IMG/VR virus record: IMGVR_UViG_3300047481_001725
Span: 1-21,231 of that record
Reading direction: 5' to 3' (one strand)
Source: a virus
DNA length: 21,231 nt
Shown one piece after another: positions 12,837 to 20,417 of the stretch (position 1 is the first letter of the stretch; every line of letters starts with the position of its first letter). The position numbers were made by a program, and so were the translations under genes. The notes beneath the pieces were generated by a model that was given only the letters and a program-made list of their open reading frames with translations, ran no database searches and was not told the DNA's origin.

Positions 12837-13585
12837 ATTTTACTGCAGAACAGTTACAAGAAAACTTTGATCGCCTCATAGCAATCATCGATGAACACAT
12901 AGCAAGTCCCCGTAAAGAAAAGCTTATAGAATTCTATCAGAATCACGCTGAAAGAATTATGCTAATGCCGGCATCAAGTACAGATCATCACCACAATGCA
13001 TTTCCTGGCGGATATGTTGATCACGTTATTCGGGTTGTTAATTGCGCCTTATCGATTAAATTTTTATGGGCACAGTCGGGTGCGTATATCAACTACACAG
13101 ATGAAGAATTAGTATTTGCTGCATTGAACCATGACTTAGGTAAGATTGGAACTCAAGAAGCTGAACAATACCTACCTAATGATTCTGAGTGGCATAGAAA
13201 GAATTTAGGAAAGCTATACAAGTATAATCCAGCAAATCCATTCCTACCGGTACCTGAAAGAAGCTTATTCTTATTACAAGAAGCAGGTATACAAGTTAGC
13301 TTAAATGAATACTTAGGCATTCGTTTGCATGATGGATTGTATGATGATGCCAATAAACCCTTTTATATATCCCACAGCAGAGAATCGAAGCTGAGATCTA
13401 ATCTACCTATAATCCTACATCATGCAGATCACATGGCAGCCAGGATTGAATTTGAGATGTGGGATAGAAATATAGGATCACAGCAAAAAGTACCCCCAGC
13501 CAAATCAAGAGCAACTATACCAGCCGACATCTCACCGTCACAAAAAGAGGATTTACAACAACTATTTAATAAGTTATTCGAATGA
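12833..13585 (+). CDS. HD-domain metal-dependent phosphohydrolase
   Basis: A 250-aa HD-superfamily hydrolase. Metal-binding residues can be placed: H64 (in GGYVDHVIRVV, following the DHHHNAFPGG segment), the H100-D101 doublet (ALNHDLGKIG), H166 (IRLHDGLY), and H197/D199 (LHHADHMAAR). The H-HD-H-H-D pattern together with GGYxxH resembles the YhaM/KH-HDIG-type exonuclease and nucleotidase branches. Substrate (dNTPs, cyclic or oligonucleotides, RNA 3' ends) cannot be told. In phages such enzymes often act on nucleotide pools or signalling nucleotides. The gene overlaps both neighbours by four bases (ATGA), within a tightly coupled operon. Confidence 0.85.
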   Translation: MNFTAEQLQENFDRLIAIIDEHIASPRKEKLIEFYQNHAERIMLMPASSTDHHHNAFPGGYVDHVIRVVNCALSIKFLWAQSGAYINYTDEELVFAALNHDLGKIGTQEAEQYLPNDSEWHRKNLGKLYKYNPANPFLPVPERSLFLLQEAGIQVSLNEYLGIRLHDGLYDDANKPFYISHSRESKLRSNLPIILHHADHMAARIEFEMWDRNIGSQQKVPPAKSRATIPADISPSQKEDLQQLFNKLFE

Positions 13586-13893
13586 TAGCAGCAACTATAA
13601 TCACATTACTTGTAATAATCCTTGGAATTACCGGGTATCTTGCGTATATTAATTATAATAAGTATAATCAGGCAGTTAAGTATGCAGAAGCGTATGTGCA
13701 GTTTATATCAGCAGTTTATATGAAGATTTTGGAAGTAAATTACAAAATGAAAGAAATTGATCAAAGAGGATCTTTTCAAGCTGATGATGAAGTTGGGTAT
13801 ACGTTCGAAGCATTAAAAGAATGTACTGAGGATATACGTAATTTTATGTCAAGATATGTCAATACCGAAGAAAAGGAAGCCAAGAACAGCTAA
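13582..13893 (+). CDS. Single-span membrane protein with helical cytoplasmic domain
   Basis: A 103-aa protein with one N-terminal hydrophobic span (about 3-25), then a helical, Lys/Tyr/Glu-rich part (about 30-95). There is no cleavage site after the span, so it is probably an anchor. It starts inside the stop of the HD gene (ATGA) and its last 38 bases overlap the start of the sigma gene. Function unknown. Confidence 0.75.
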   Translation: MIAATIITLLVIILGITGYLAYINYNKYNQAVKYAEAYVQFISAVYMKILEVNYKMKEIDQRGSFQADDEVGYTFEALKECTEDIRNFMSRYVNTEEKEAKNS

Positions 13894-14572
13894 AAAGAAA
13901 ATGTACTTTGGTCCCGAAGTGGATGAAAGTATAATCAAGTATAATCAGTGTGAGGATCCGATGGAGCGTAGTAGAATCTACGAGAAAGAAATCAAATATG
14001 CTTTAGATAAATTAGTTGAAAATACAATCCACACATATAAGTTTTATTATACCGATAATCAAGAGTTATCGACAATTCAACACGAAGCTGTAACTTTCTT
14101 GATCGAGAAGCTACCCAACTTTACAAAGGATAAAGGTAAGGCTTTTAGCTATTATTCTATTGTTGCAAAAAACTATTTTATACTTCAAAACGAAAAGAAT
14201 TTTAAAAAGCTTACTCAACACGATAAGATAGACAACTATGCAGATTCATCAAGAATGTCAATAGCACAATCAGATGATATAAATATGATTTCATTTATTA
14301 GTGAATTTGTAGATTACTGGGATAGTAATTTGGATTATTGTTACGAAAAAAGAGTCGATAAATCAATAGCAGCTGCAGTAGTTGAGTTGTTTAGGCGTCG
14401 AGAAACTTTAGAGATCTTTAATAAGAAAGCTTTGTATATATACATTAGAGAGATGACAGATGCTTCGACACAACAAATAACAAGAGTTGTAAAATCTCTA
14501 AAGGAAAAGTATAGAAGAATGTATGAGGACTACGATAGATTAGGCTTTATACCTAAGCAAATAATATATTAA
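13856..14572 (+). CDS. gp55-like RNA polymerase sigma factor for late transcription
   Basis: A 238-aa protein resembling the divergent T4 gp55-type sigma factors. After a basic N-terminus (MSIPKKRKPRTAKKK), residues 17-60 (YFGPEVDESIIKYNQCEDPM; RIYEKEIKYALDKLVENTIH) form the helical core. KAFSYYSIVAKNYFI (95-109), preceded by NFTKDKGK, is the region-2-like signature seen in phage late sigma factors, the part that binds core RNA polymerase and the -10 DNA. Residues about 195-225 (IREMTDASTQQITRVVKSLK) look like a helix-turn-helix. The start at 13856 overlaps the upstream gene by 38 bases; ATG 13901 (MYFGPEV) is an alternative. It would direct host RNA polymerase to phage late promoters, probably with a sliding clamp as in T4. 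Confidence 0.75.
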   Translation: MSIPKKRKPRTAKKKMYFGPEVDESIIKYNQCEDPMERSRIYEKEIKYALDKLVENTIHTYKFYYTDNQELSTIQHEAVTFLIEKLPNFTKDKGKAFSYYSIVAKNYFILQNEKNFKKLTQHDKIDNYADSSRMSIAQSDDINMISFISEFVDYWDSNLDYCYEKRVDKSIAAAVVELFRRRETLEIFNKKALYIYIREMTDASTQQITRVVKSLKEKYRRMYEDYDRLGFIPKQIIY

Positions 14573-14823
14573 TGATTATACAGTATAGTAAGGAAAGGCT
14601 TTTAAAGTTTCTAGAATGGGAAATTAAAGCTTGGGAAAATATTGGAGGCGGACCTAACATGGCTGCTTACCATTTTGATGTAGCTACAGCAAATCACGAA
14701 CAACTTGAAAAGGATGGCTACTATGATAATATAGATGCTTGGATTGCTGGAGTTAGGATACAGGCATTATATGAGTTAATTGAGGATATTCAAAAAGCGC
14801 CGGAGCCAATATCTAAATTCTAG
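14572..14823 (+). CDS. Small protein of unknown function
   Basis: An 83-aa soluble helical protein whose ATG overlaps the sigma gene stop (TAATG). It contains a Trp-rich start (LLKFLEWEIKAWENIGGGPN) and an acidic middle (LEKDGYYDNIDAWIAGVRIQ). No motif is recognised. As the last gene before a leader motif it probably ends the 12432-14823 unit. Confidence 0.7.
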   Translation: MIIQYSKERLLKFLEWEIKAWENIGGGPNMAAYHFDVATANHEQLEKDGYYDNIDAWIAGVRIQALYELIEDIQKAPEPISKF

Positions 14824-14829
14824 AATGCC

Positions 14830-14846
14830 CATTATTTATAAGCATG
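14830..14846 (+). promoter_or_regulatory. TATTTATAAGCATG leader element overlapping a start codon
   Basis: CATTATTTATAAGC leads directly into the ATG at 14844. The final 14 bases are identical to 751-764. It stands 6 bases after the previous stop and heads the baseplate-hub operon. Confidence 0.4.
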
Positions 14847-15188
14847 GATAAAGACGCTGTTATTTTTGGAGGCAAATCATTTTCTGACTTAATGCAGGAT
14901 ATCTACAATAATAGTAGAAAGAAGGATGAGCAAATTAAAGGACTTATTGATCAGTTAAAACCACTTATTAAAAGTGTAAATGACGCAGCTGCAATGGTTC
15001 CTTTAATTAAGGAATATCTGGAAGTTTCTGTGAAAAATGATGAGCATCTAGTGCGATTAGCAGCAATTGTCCAGCGATTATTAGTTGCTTCCGGAAAAGA
15101 AGATGAAAGTGTAGGAGGCTTATCAGAAGCTGAACGCAATCAACTAATGCAAGAAGCACAGGATTTATTAGATAAGCAAGCCGTATGA
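14844..15188 (+). CDS. Helical protein at head of baseplate-hub operon, unknown function
   Basis: A 114-aa, almost fully helical protein (MDKDAVIFGGKSFSDLMQDI; DEQIKGLIDQLKPLIKSVND; HLVRLAAIVQRLLVASGK). It could form a coiled coil or bundle. Its stop overlaps the start of the gp5-like hub gene (ATGA), and conserved pairing with the hub gene would make it a baseplate component or hub-assembly chaperone. This is an inference from position. No signal peptide or membrane span is present. Confidence 0.75.
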   Translation: MDKDAVIFGGKSFSDLMQDIYNNSRKKDEQIKGLIDQLKPLIKSVNDAAAMVPLIKEYLEVSVKNDEHLVRLAAIVQRLLVASGKEDESVGGLSEAERNQLMQEAQDLLDKQAV

Positions 15189-16444
15189 GTTTATTTAAAG
15201 GACTAGGTGAGATATATGCAAAACCTGCATATGCACCCATAACTCCCCCAGCACAATCAGTTGTTGGACCGTGTATGGTTCTAGATATAATGCTTAAAGA
15301 ATCAGATGCAATCGACGGCGTTTTTCCCTACAAAGGACCACAAGATATTGGTAAGATTCGAATTAAACCAGTACTACAATCTAATAGGATTGAGGATGAG
15401 GACGTGCAAGATTGCGCATGGCCAGCCGATCGTAAAATGTTGGCATATCCATTGCCTGGTGAGATTGTGTTTGTCTTTTTATCAAACTCGGAGGAAGTAA
15501 ACGAAGATGGAGAACCTCAGAAGAAACTCTTCTATCAAATAAACTCAACTCAAAATGGTAGTATTACATACAACTCATTGCCGAATGTAACAGATAAGAG
15601 GACTTCGTCAAAAGCACAACCAACTAACAATTTTACACCATTTGGTCTTAATATTGATGTTAATACATCTCGTGGATTAATAAATAGCGCAACAACCGGA
15701 GCTCCACTACCATCAAGCTTGGCTGGTCTTAGTACATTACCACCTACCGTCGCGACAGCGCCAGTAACAGAATTTCTAGATAATTTATTACAGAAATACA
15801 ATAGTAAATTAAAAAATAGAGACTCATATATACAAGCGACTGTTGATAATAATAATGTTGTAGCACCAACCGTAAAAGAAAGACCAATTATACAGCCTTA
15901 TGAGGGGGATGTGATTCACCAAGGAAGATATGGTCAATCTATAAGATTTGGAAGTACTACAAAAAAAGGTGATAATGCATGGTCTAACGATGGTCTATCT
16001 GGTGCGCCAATAGTGATACACCGCGTACACGATAACATAGACCCACAAAATAAGATTACATACACTACCGAAAACATAAACGAAGATAATTCTTCAATAT
16101 ATTTGTGTAGTACTCAAAAAGTTGAAATGAGGCTTAGCTGCAGTACTAATATGTATTCTTGGCGTACAATATATAGAATTGAAGATAAAAGTACTGATCC
16201 AAATATTCGAAATACAATATCAAATAATGAGGATGGAACTTTAATATACCAAAAGGTAGTTGATATGGGCCAATCAGTAGACTCACAACTAACATCAGCA
16301 GCAACAGGATCCGCAGCTTCCGGATCTGCAGTATCGCAATCGGTAGCTACTCCAAATGGATCAACTCCGGTAGGCGATGATCTACCAGAAGGTGCAGGTA
16401 GTTTAAATCCACGTGCAGGTGGTATAGAGCCAACCGGCCCATAA
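15185..16444 (+). CDS. gp5-like baseplate hub protein with OB-fold region
   Basis: A 419-aa protein. Residues about 28-135 look like the OB-fold of contractile-tail hub/spike proteins (T4 gp5 N-terminal type): GPCMVLDIMLKESDAIDG, IGKIRIKPVLQSN, and MLAYPLPGEIVFVFLSNSEE. A second conserved block lies at about 237-282 (YEGDVIHQGRYGQSIRFGST, then GAPIVIHRV), again beta-rich. Residues about 370-419 are a Ser/Ala/Gly/Pro tail, probably disordered. No lysozyme domain is embedded, unlike T4 gp5. The hydrolases are on the next three genes. It likely forms the trimeric hub at the end of the tail tube that carries the spike. Confidence 0.75.
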   Translation: MSLFKGLGEIYAKPAYAPITPPAQSVVGPCMVLDIMLKESDAIDGVFPYKGPQDIGKIRIKPVLQSNRIEDEDVQDCAWPADRKMLAYPLPGEIVFVFLSNSEEVNEDGEPQKKLFYQINSTQNGSITYNSLPNVTDKRTSSKAQPTNNFTPFGLNIDVNTSRGLINSATTGAPLPSSLAGLSTLPPTVATAPVTEFLDNLLQKYNSKLKNRDSYIQATVDNNNVVAPTVKERPIIQPYEGDVIHQGRYGQSIRFGSTTKKGDNAWSNDGLSGAPIVIHRVHDNIDPQNKITYTTENINEDNSSIYLCSTQKVEMRLSCSTNMYSWRTIYRIEDKSTDPNIRNTISNNEDGTLIYQKVVDMGQSVDSQLTSAATGSAASGSAVSQSVATPNGSTPVGDDLPEGAGSLNPRAGGIEPTGP

Positions 16445-16471
16445 ATTATAATTAAATACAATAAATGTTTT

Positions 16472-17464
16472 ATGTCATACGAAACACCGCCTACAGTATC
16501 TCCCGATGTAACAACTGCAGTCAATGCACTCATTACGGCAATTGGTACAAACTATACAACGCTTACAGATAAATTACTAACCGGTTGTTATACTACTAGT
16601 GGATTAAATGCTGCTAGCAGCGTAATACAAGGTGCACAACAAAATAGCAGCACACTCAGTTTAGCCGGCAATGCACAACAAGCACTTGCCGATACTGCAG
16701 TAGTACCACAAACAATTATGGCCAGCTTCATTGAAAATCAAATAGTACCAATGACACAAAGGCATGATAGTGGTTGGGTTAATCATCCTAAAGATCCTCG
16801 AGGTGCTATGATGAAGGGTGTTACATTAAAACTATTTAGAGATCAATTCGATGCTATATTAGTAGCTACAAATATCCCAGAGATAAAAACTGCAGTTACA
16901 AATGTAGATAAAGTATTACCTAAATGGAAATCTGATGATACACAAGGCCAGCAATACTTATATCAATTACTAACAGATCAAAAAGCAATGGCTTTATGGA
17001 TATGGTTTGTTTTATCTGGAAATGTAAGTAGATACTCTGCAGCAGTGGCAGCAATAGATCCTTATTTAGGTTATCTGTTATTTGAATTTTCATGGACAAG
17101 CGGTCCTATAATATATGAAACTGCAGGCATCAACAGCCTAGCTAAAACATATGGATGGAATGGAAATGACTCAACCTGGATTTCATTTATGGTAGGTTTA
17201 AAAGATAAAAGTCCACAATTTACAATGGATCTCTTAGCTAAGAGAGCTGCATTTATTAATACGTTAATAAAAAATTTCCCGGAATTTCAGGAAGGTTGGA
17301 TGGGTAGATTCATCAATAATCCAGGATCAAATTTAGATTATGTTGTAGTGGTTAATGAAAATTTTAACTACAATAAGAAGAGCTTGTACACATTTCCAGA
17401 TAACCTCAAAGCCTATCTAGAGAAAAAAGGAAAGATTTATGAAACATTAAAGATAACAGTCTAA
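16472..17464 (+). CDS. GH108-like baseplate muramidase with E-to-D change at the catalytic motif
   Basis: A 330-aa protein. Residues 1-90 are a helical N-terminal region. From residue 93 the sequence follows the GH108 N-acetylmuramidase pattern: RHDSGWVNHPKDPRGAMMKG at 97-116 stands for the family HEGGYVNxPxDxGGxTxxGIT. The family catalytic Glu corresponds to D99 here. The C-terminal part (SWTSGPIIYETAGINSLAK at 207-225; IKNFPEFQEGWMGRF at 266-280) matches the second GH108/PG-binding region, including P-x-F-x-x-GW-x-R. It may cut or only bind peptidoglycan during penetration. It lies between the hub and the two spike genes, with 1 base to the next ATG, so it is probably part of the virion. 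Confidence 0.75.
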   Translation: MSYETPPTVSPDVTTAVNALITAIGTNYTTLTDKLLTGCYTTSGLNAASSVIQGAQQNSSTLSLAGNAQQALADTAVVPQTIMASFIENQIVPMTQRHDSGWVNHPKDPRGAMMKGVTLKLFRDQFDAILVATNIPEIKTAVTNVDKVLPKWKSDDTQGQQYLYQLLTDQKAMALWIWFVLSGNVSRYSAAVAAIDPYLGYLLFEFSWTSGPIIYETAGINSLAKTYGWNGNDSTWISFMVGLKDKSPQFTMDLLAKRAAFINTLIKNFPEFQEGWMGRFINNPGSNLDYVVVVNENFNYNKKSLYTFPDNLKAYLEKKGKIYETLKITV

Positions 17465-17465
17465 A

Positions 17466-18908
17466 ATGGCAACAACTTATACCTACCAAACTATATACGA
17501 GCGAGTTCAAGCTAATGGAGCGTTGAATCCAATGAATTCATCGGCTGGAGGTGTAGACGGTGGTAGCATGCAGTTTCAAATACAGCAGCTACAACCAATT
17601 GACTTTCCAATGAAAGATCTTGACTATGAGTCAACGTTTGTATCTACTCAACAAGATATAACCAAAGTACTATCAATCACTCAAGATTCTGTAGGATTCA
17701 CAAATACGTATGTTAATTCACCACAAATATTAATAAACTCCGATAGAGTAATTATTAATACTAAAAAAGACTATTTGATGTTATTTGGTGGAGCGGGTGT
17801 AGCAATATCATCTCAAAATCCAGTGAATATTGATTCTGATTCAAGTGCAACAATAGCAGCTACCGAAGGAATATATTTAGGAGTACCAAATAAAGGAGTT
17901 GAAGCATGGCCAAAAATTCAAAAACCTAAAACAAAAGGTGATCCAACACCAGATCAAGCTTACGAACCATTAACACTTGGCATAAAATTAGCAAACTTAT
18001 TAGAGGATCTGCTAGTAATACTTAAAAATGCAAGAATTGCAACACCAGCAGGGCTAGCTTATTTCAGAGAAGACGCACAATACGATTTAGCAAATATACA
18101 AGCTAGAATTCCAGAAATGCTAAGTACGGCTGTGTTTATTGATGGGGTAAGTCACGAGTCAACAGATCCAGCACCTAGTCCACCAACAACAATTACAAAT
18201 CCTACGGGGATAATCATAGGCTCTGGAGGATCCTTTGGTGGTGGTGGAGGAGGATTTGGTGGTGGAGCATTACCAAAACAAGCAATAACAGCAGCCGATA
18301 AGGATTATAGTACCGTAGTTGCAACAGTAATTGATAAATTAGAAGGAGGCTATTGGAGTGATGCATGGTTCAGTAATCCAACGTTGGCTAAAGCAGCTGG
18401 TTGGCCATACGATCGTAGATATGGAAGTAGTGGAGAAACGATGTTTGGTATCGATAGAAAAGCTGGCGGATCAATCAATACAACAACCGCAGGTAAGCAG
18501 TTTTGGGCATTAATTGATGGAGCAAATGCATCAACTACGTGGAAGTGGGGATATCGCGGTGGTCCATTAGAAGCGCAGCTACGAGAATTAGCCGGCCAGA
18601 TAATATATCCAACTTATGATCGTAACGCAAAAAATTACCTATCAGCACAATCCAGACAGATAGTAGAGAGTGATGGTCGACTTTATTTTAATTTCGTATA
18701 TGCTTGTTGGAATGGACCTGGTTGGTTTCAAAGATTTGCACAAACATTTAATCAAGCAGTTGCAAGAGGTGTAACTGATCCAAATCAATTAGCCAAAGTT
18801 GTTATAGATCGCAGAATGAATGTTGGATACAATCCTGGATCAGCACCAAACTCTTTAGTAAGACAAGGAGCATTCAAAATCGCAGCATTAATAGGAGTAC
18901 CAGTCTAA
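17466..18908 (+). CDS. Baseplate spike protein fused to an EGGY-type peptidoglycan hydrolase
   Basis: A 480-aa two-part protein. Residues 1-245 (MATTYTYQTIYERVQANGAL; QLQPIDFPMKDLDYESTF; INTKKDYLMLFGGAGVAISS; ATEGIYLGVPN) are a gp5-like spike/beta-helix region: the short strands with repeated I/V-N-S/D steps at about 75-140 suit a trimeric needle. A Gly-rich hinge follows (253-267). Residues 275-480 form a hydrolase-like domain with KLEGGYWSD (E293 in the EGGY position used as catalytic Glu by related muramidases) and SGETMFGIDRKAGG (322-335). FNFVYACWNGPGWFQRF fits a lysozyme-like helical core. It probably degrades the cell wall as the tail contracts. The N-terminal half is duplicated in the next gene. 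Confidence 0.78.
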   Translation: MATTYTYQTIYERVQANGALNPMNSSAGGVDGGSMQFQIQQLQPIDFPMKDLDYESTFVSTQQDITKVLSITQDSVGFTNTYVNSPQILINSDRVIINTKKDYLMLFGGAGVAISSQNPVNIDSDSSATIAATEGIYLGVPNKGVEAWPKIQKPKTKGDPTPDQAYEPLTLGIKLANLLEDLLVILKNARIATPAGLAYFREDAQYDLANIQARIPEMLSTAVFIDGVSHESTDPAPSPPTTITNPTGIIIGSGGSFGGGGGGFGGGALPKQAITAADKDYSTVVATVIDKLEGGYWSDAWFSNPTLAKAAGWPYDRRYGSSGETMFGIDRKAGGSINTTTAGKQFWALIDGANASTTWKWGYRGGPLEAQLRELAGQIIYPTYDRNAKNYLSAQSRQIVESDGRLYFNFVYACWNGPGWFQRFAQTFNQAVARGVTDPNQLAKVVIDRRMNVGYNPGSAPNSLVRQGAFKIAALIGVPV

Positions 18909-18920
18909 CAGGTTTAATTA

Positions 18921-20411
18921 ATGGCTACAACCTACACATATCAAGACATACTTAAAAGAGTTGAATCTAATGGTGCTTTAAATCCAATGTCAAGCGCAGG
19001 AGAACAAGGCACAGCTCAATTCCAAATCCCACAACTACAGCCGATTGATTTCCCAATGAAGGATCTTGACTATGAGTCAACTTTCAAAATAACGGAACAG
19101 GATATAACTAAGGTTTTAGCAATAACGAAGGATAGTGTAGGTTTTACAAATATTGTCAAAACTATTCCACAAATTTTATTAAACTCCAATAGAATTACTA
19201 TAAATTCAAAGAGGGATTATTTAATGTTGTTTGGTAAAGCTGGTGTATCAATATCATCTGGCAATGCTGTAAACTTAGACTCTGACTCAAGTACAACACT
19301 GGCAGCAAAGGATGGTGTTTATTTAGGAGTACCTAATAATGGCCAACCAATTGCAAAGGAAACAAAAAAACCTAAAACAAAAGGAGATCCAACTCCGGAT
19401 CAACCATACGAACCACTCGTATTAGGAATAAAAGCAGCGAATATAATAGAAGATTTATTAGTAGTAATAAAGAATGCTCGAATAGTAACTCCAGTTGGAT
19501 TAGGTTATTTTAGAGAAGACGCACAATATGACCTAGCTAATTTACAAGCTAGATTACCTGAAATACTGAGTACATCTACATTTATCGATGGAGTAAGTCA
19601 CGAATCAACTGATAAACCACCTGATCCACCAGCAACAATCACAAATACAACTGGCACATTTACTGGCATACTATCTGGAGGATCCTTTGGTGGCGGTGGT
19701 GGCTTTACTGGTGGAGGTGGAAATGATGCGGCAATACCACCTATGTCAAATCAAGACATAACACCTATGCGGAAAGCTATTATAGATGTAGCATATAGCT
19801 TTTACGCAAATCCAGATAGATTATCAGAAAATCCAGCAGATAACTTAGGATGGGCAAACCCTACATTCCAAAATAACATGAGTGTCGTTGGATGGCGGCA
19901 AGGATCTGCATGGTGTAATTTCTTCACAAACTTGGTCTGGAAACAAGCATATGATAAAGTATCTGCTACCGATCAAGAAATAGCAAAATTATATAAGCAG
20001 TATCTAAAAAGTTCGGTATATGGTGTTTTAAGCGGTAATGTGTTTGCAACACTAACTAACGCGATAAAAGGTGGGTTTGGAAAGAGATTAAACGGTATAT
20101 CGTATAAGGATCCGGTATTTTATGATTATGTAAGACCTGGTGATATGATTGTATATACTAAAGGCCACATAAACATAGCGTACTCTGTTGATTATACTAA
20201 TTATAAAATTAATACAATTGGAGGAAATGAGGGAAACCAGGTAAAATATTATACACCATTTAACTGGGGAGGCTATACAGTTGATGGGATTGTAAGAGTT
20301 GTAGAACCACTATTATTTAGTTCACCACAAGTTACACCAACAAACAGAGCTGCTAGTCCTAGAGCGAACACAAATGAAAAAGATGCAGGAAAACCACCGA
20401 CAGTACGATAA
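18921..20411 (+). CDS. Baseplate spike protein fused to a CHAP/NlpC-like peptidase-amidase
   Basis: A 496-aa paralogue of the previous gene over residues 1-265 (MATTYTYQDILKRVESNGAL; QLQPIDFPMKDLDYESTF; INSKRDYLMLFGKAGVSISS; DGVYLGVPN), with the same Gly-rich hinge (253-267). The C-terminal domain is different: GSAWCNFFTNLVWKQAY gives a candidate nucleophile C332, PGDMIVYTKGHINIAYSVD gives H416, and TIGGNEGNQV gives a third polar position (N436/E437). This C...H...N order matches CHAP/NlpC-P60-type cysteine hydrolases that cut peptide or amide bonds in peptidoglycan. A Pro/Ala/Lys-rich tail ends the protein. It is likely a second spike component that attacks the stem peptide while its paralogue attacks the glycan. 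Confidence 0.78.
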   Translation: MATTYTYQDILKRVESNGALNPMSSAGEQGTAQFQIPQLQPIDFPMKDLDYESTFKITEQDITKVLAITKDSVGFTNIVKTIPQILLNSNRITINSKRDYLMLFGKAGVSISSGNAVNLDSDSSTTLAAKDGVYLGVPNNGQPIAKETKKPKTKGDPTPDQPYEPLVLGIKAANIIEDLLVVIKNARIVTPVGLGYFREDAQYDLANLQARLPEILSTSTFIDGVSHESTDKPPDPPATITNTTGTFTGILSGGSFGGGGGFTGGGGNDAAIPPMSNQDITPMRKAIIDVAYSFYANPDRLSENPADNLGWANPTFQNNMSVVGWRQGSAWCNFFTNLVWKQAYDKVSATDQEIAKLYKQYLKSSVYGVLSGNVFATLTNAIKGGFGKRLNGISYKDPVFYDYVRPGDMIVYTKGHINIAYSVDYTNYKINTIGGNEGNQVKYYTPFNWGGYTVDGIVRVVEPLLFSSPQVTPTNRAASPRANTNEKDAGKPPTVR

Positions 20412-20417
20412 ATTATT

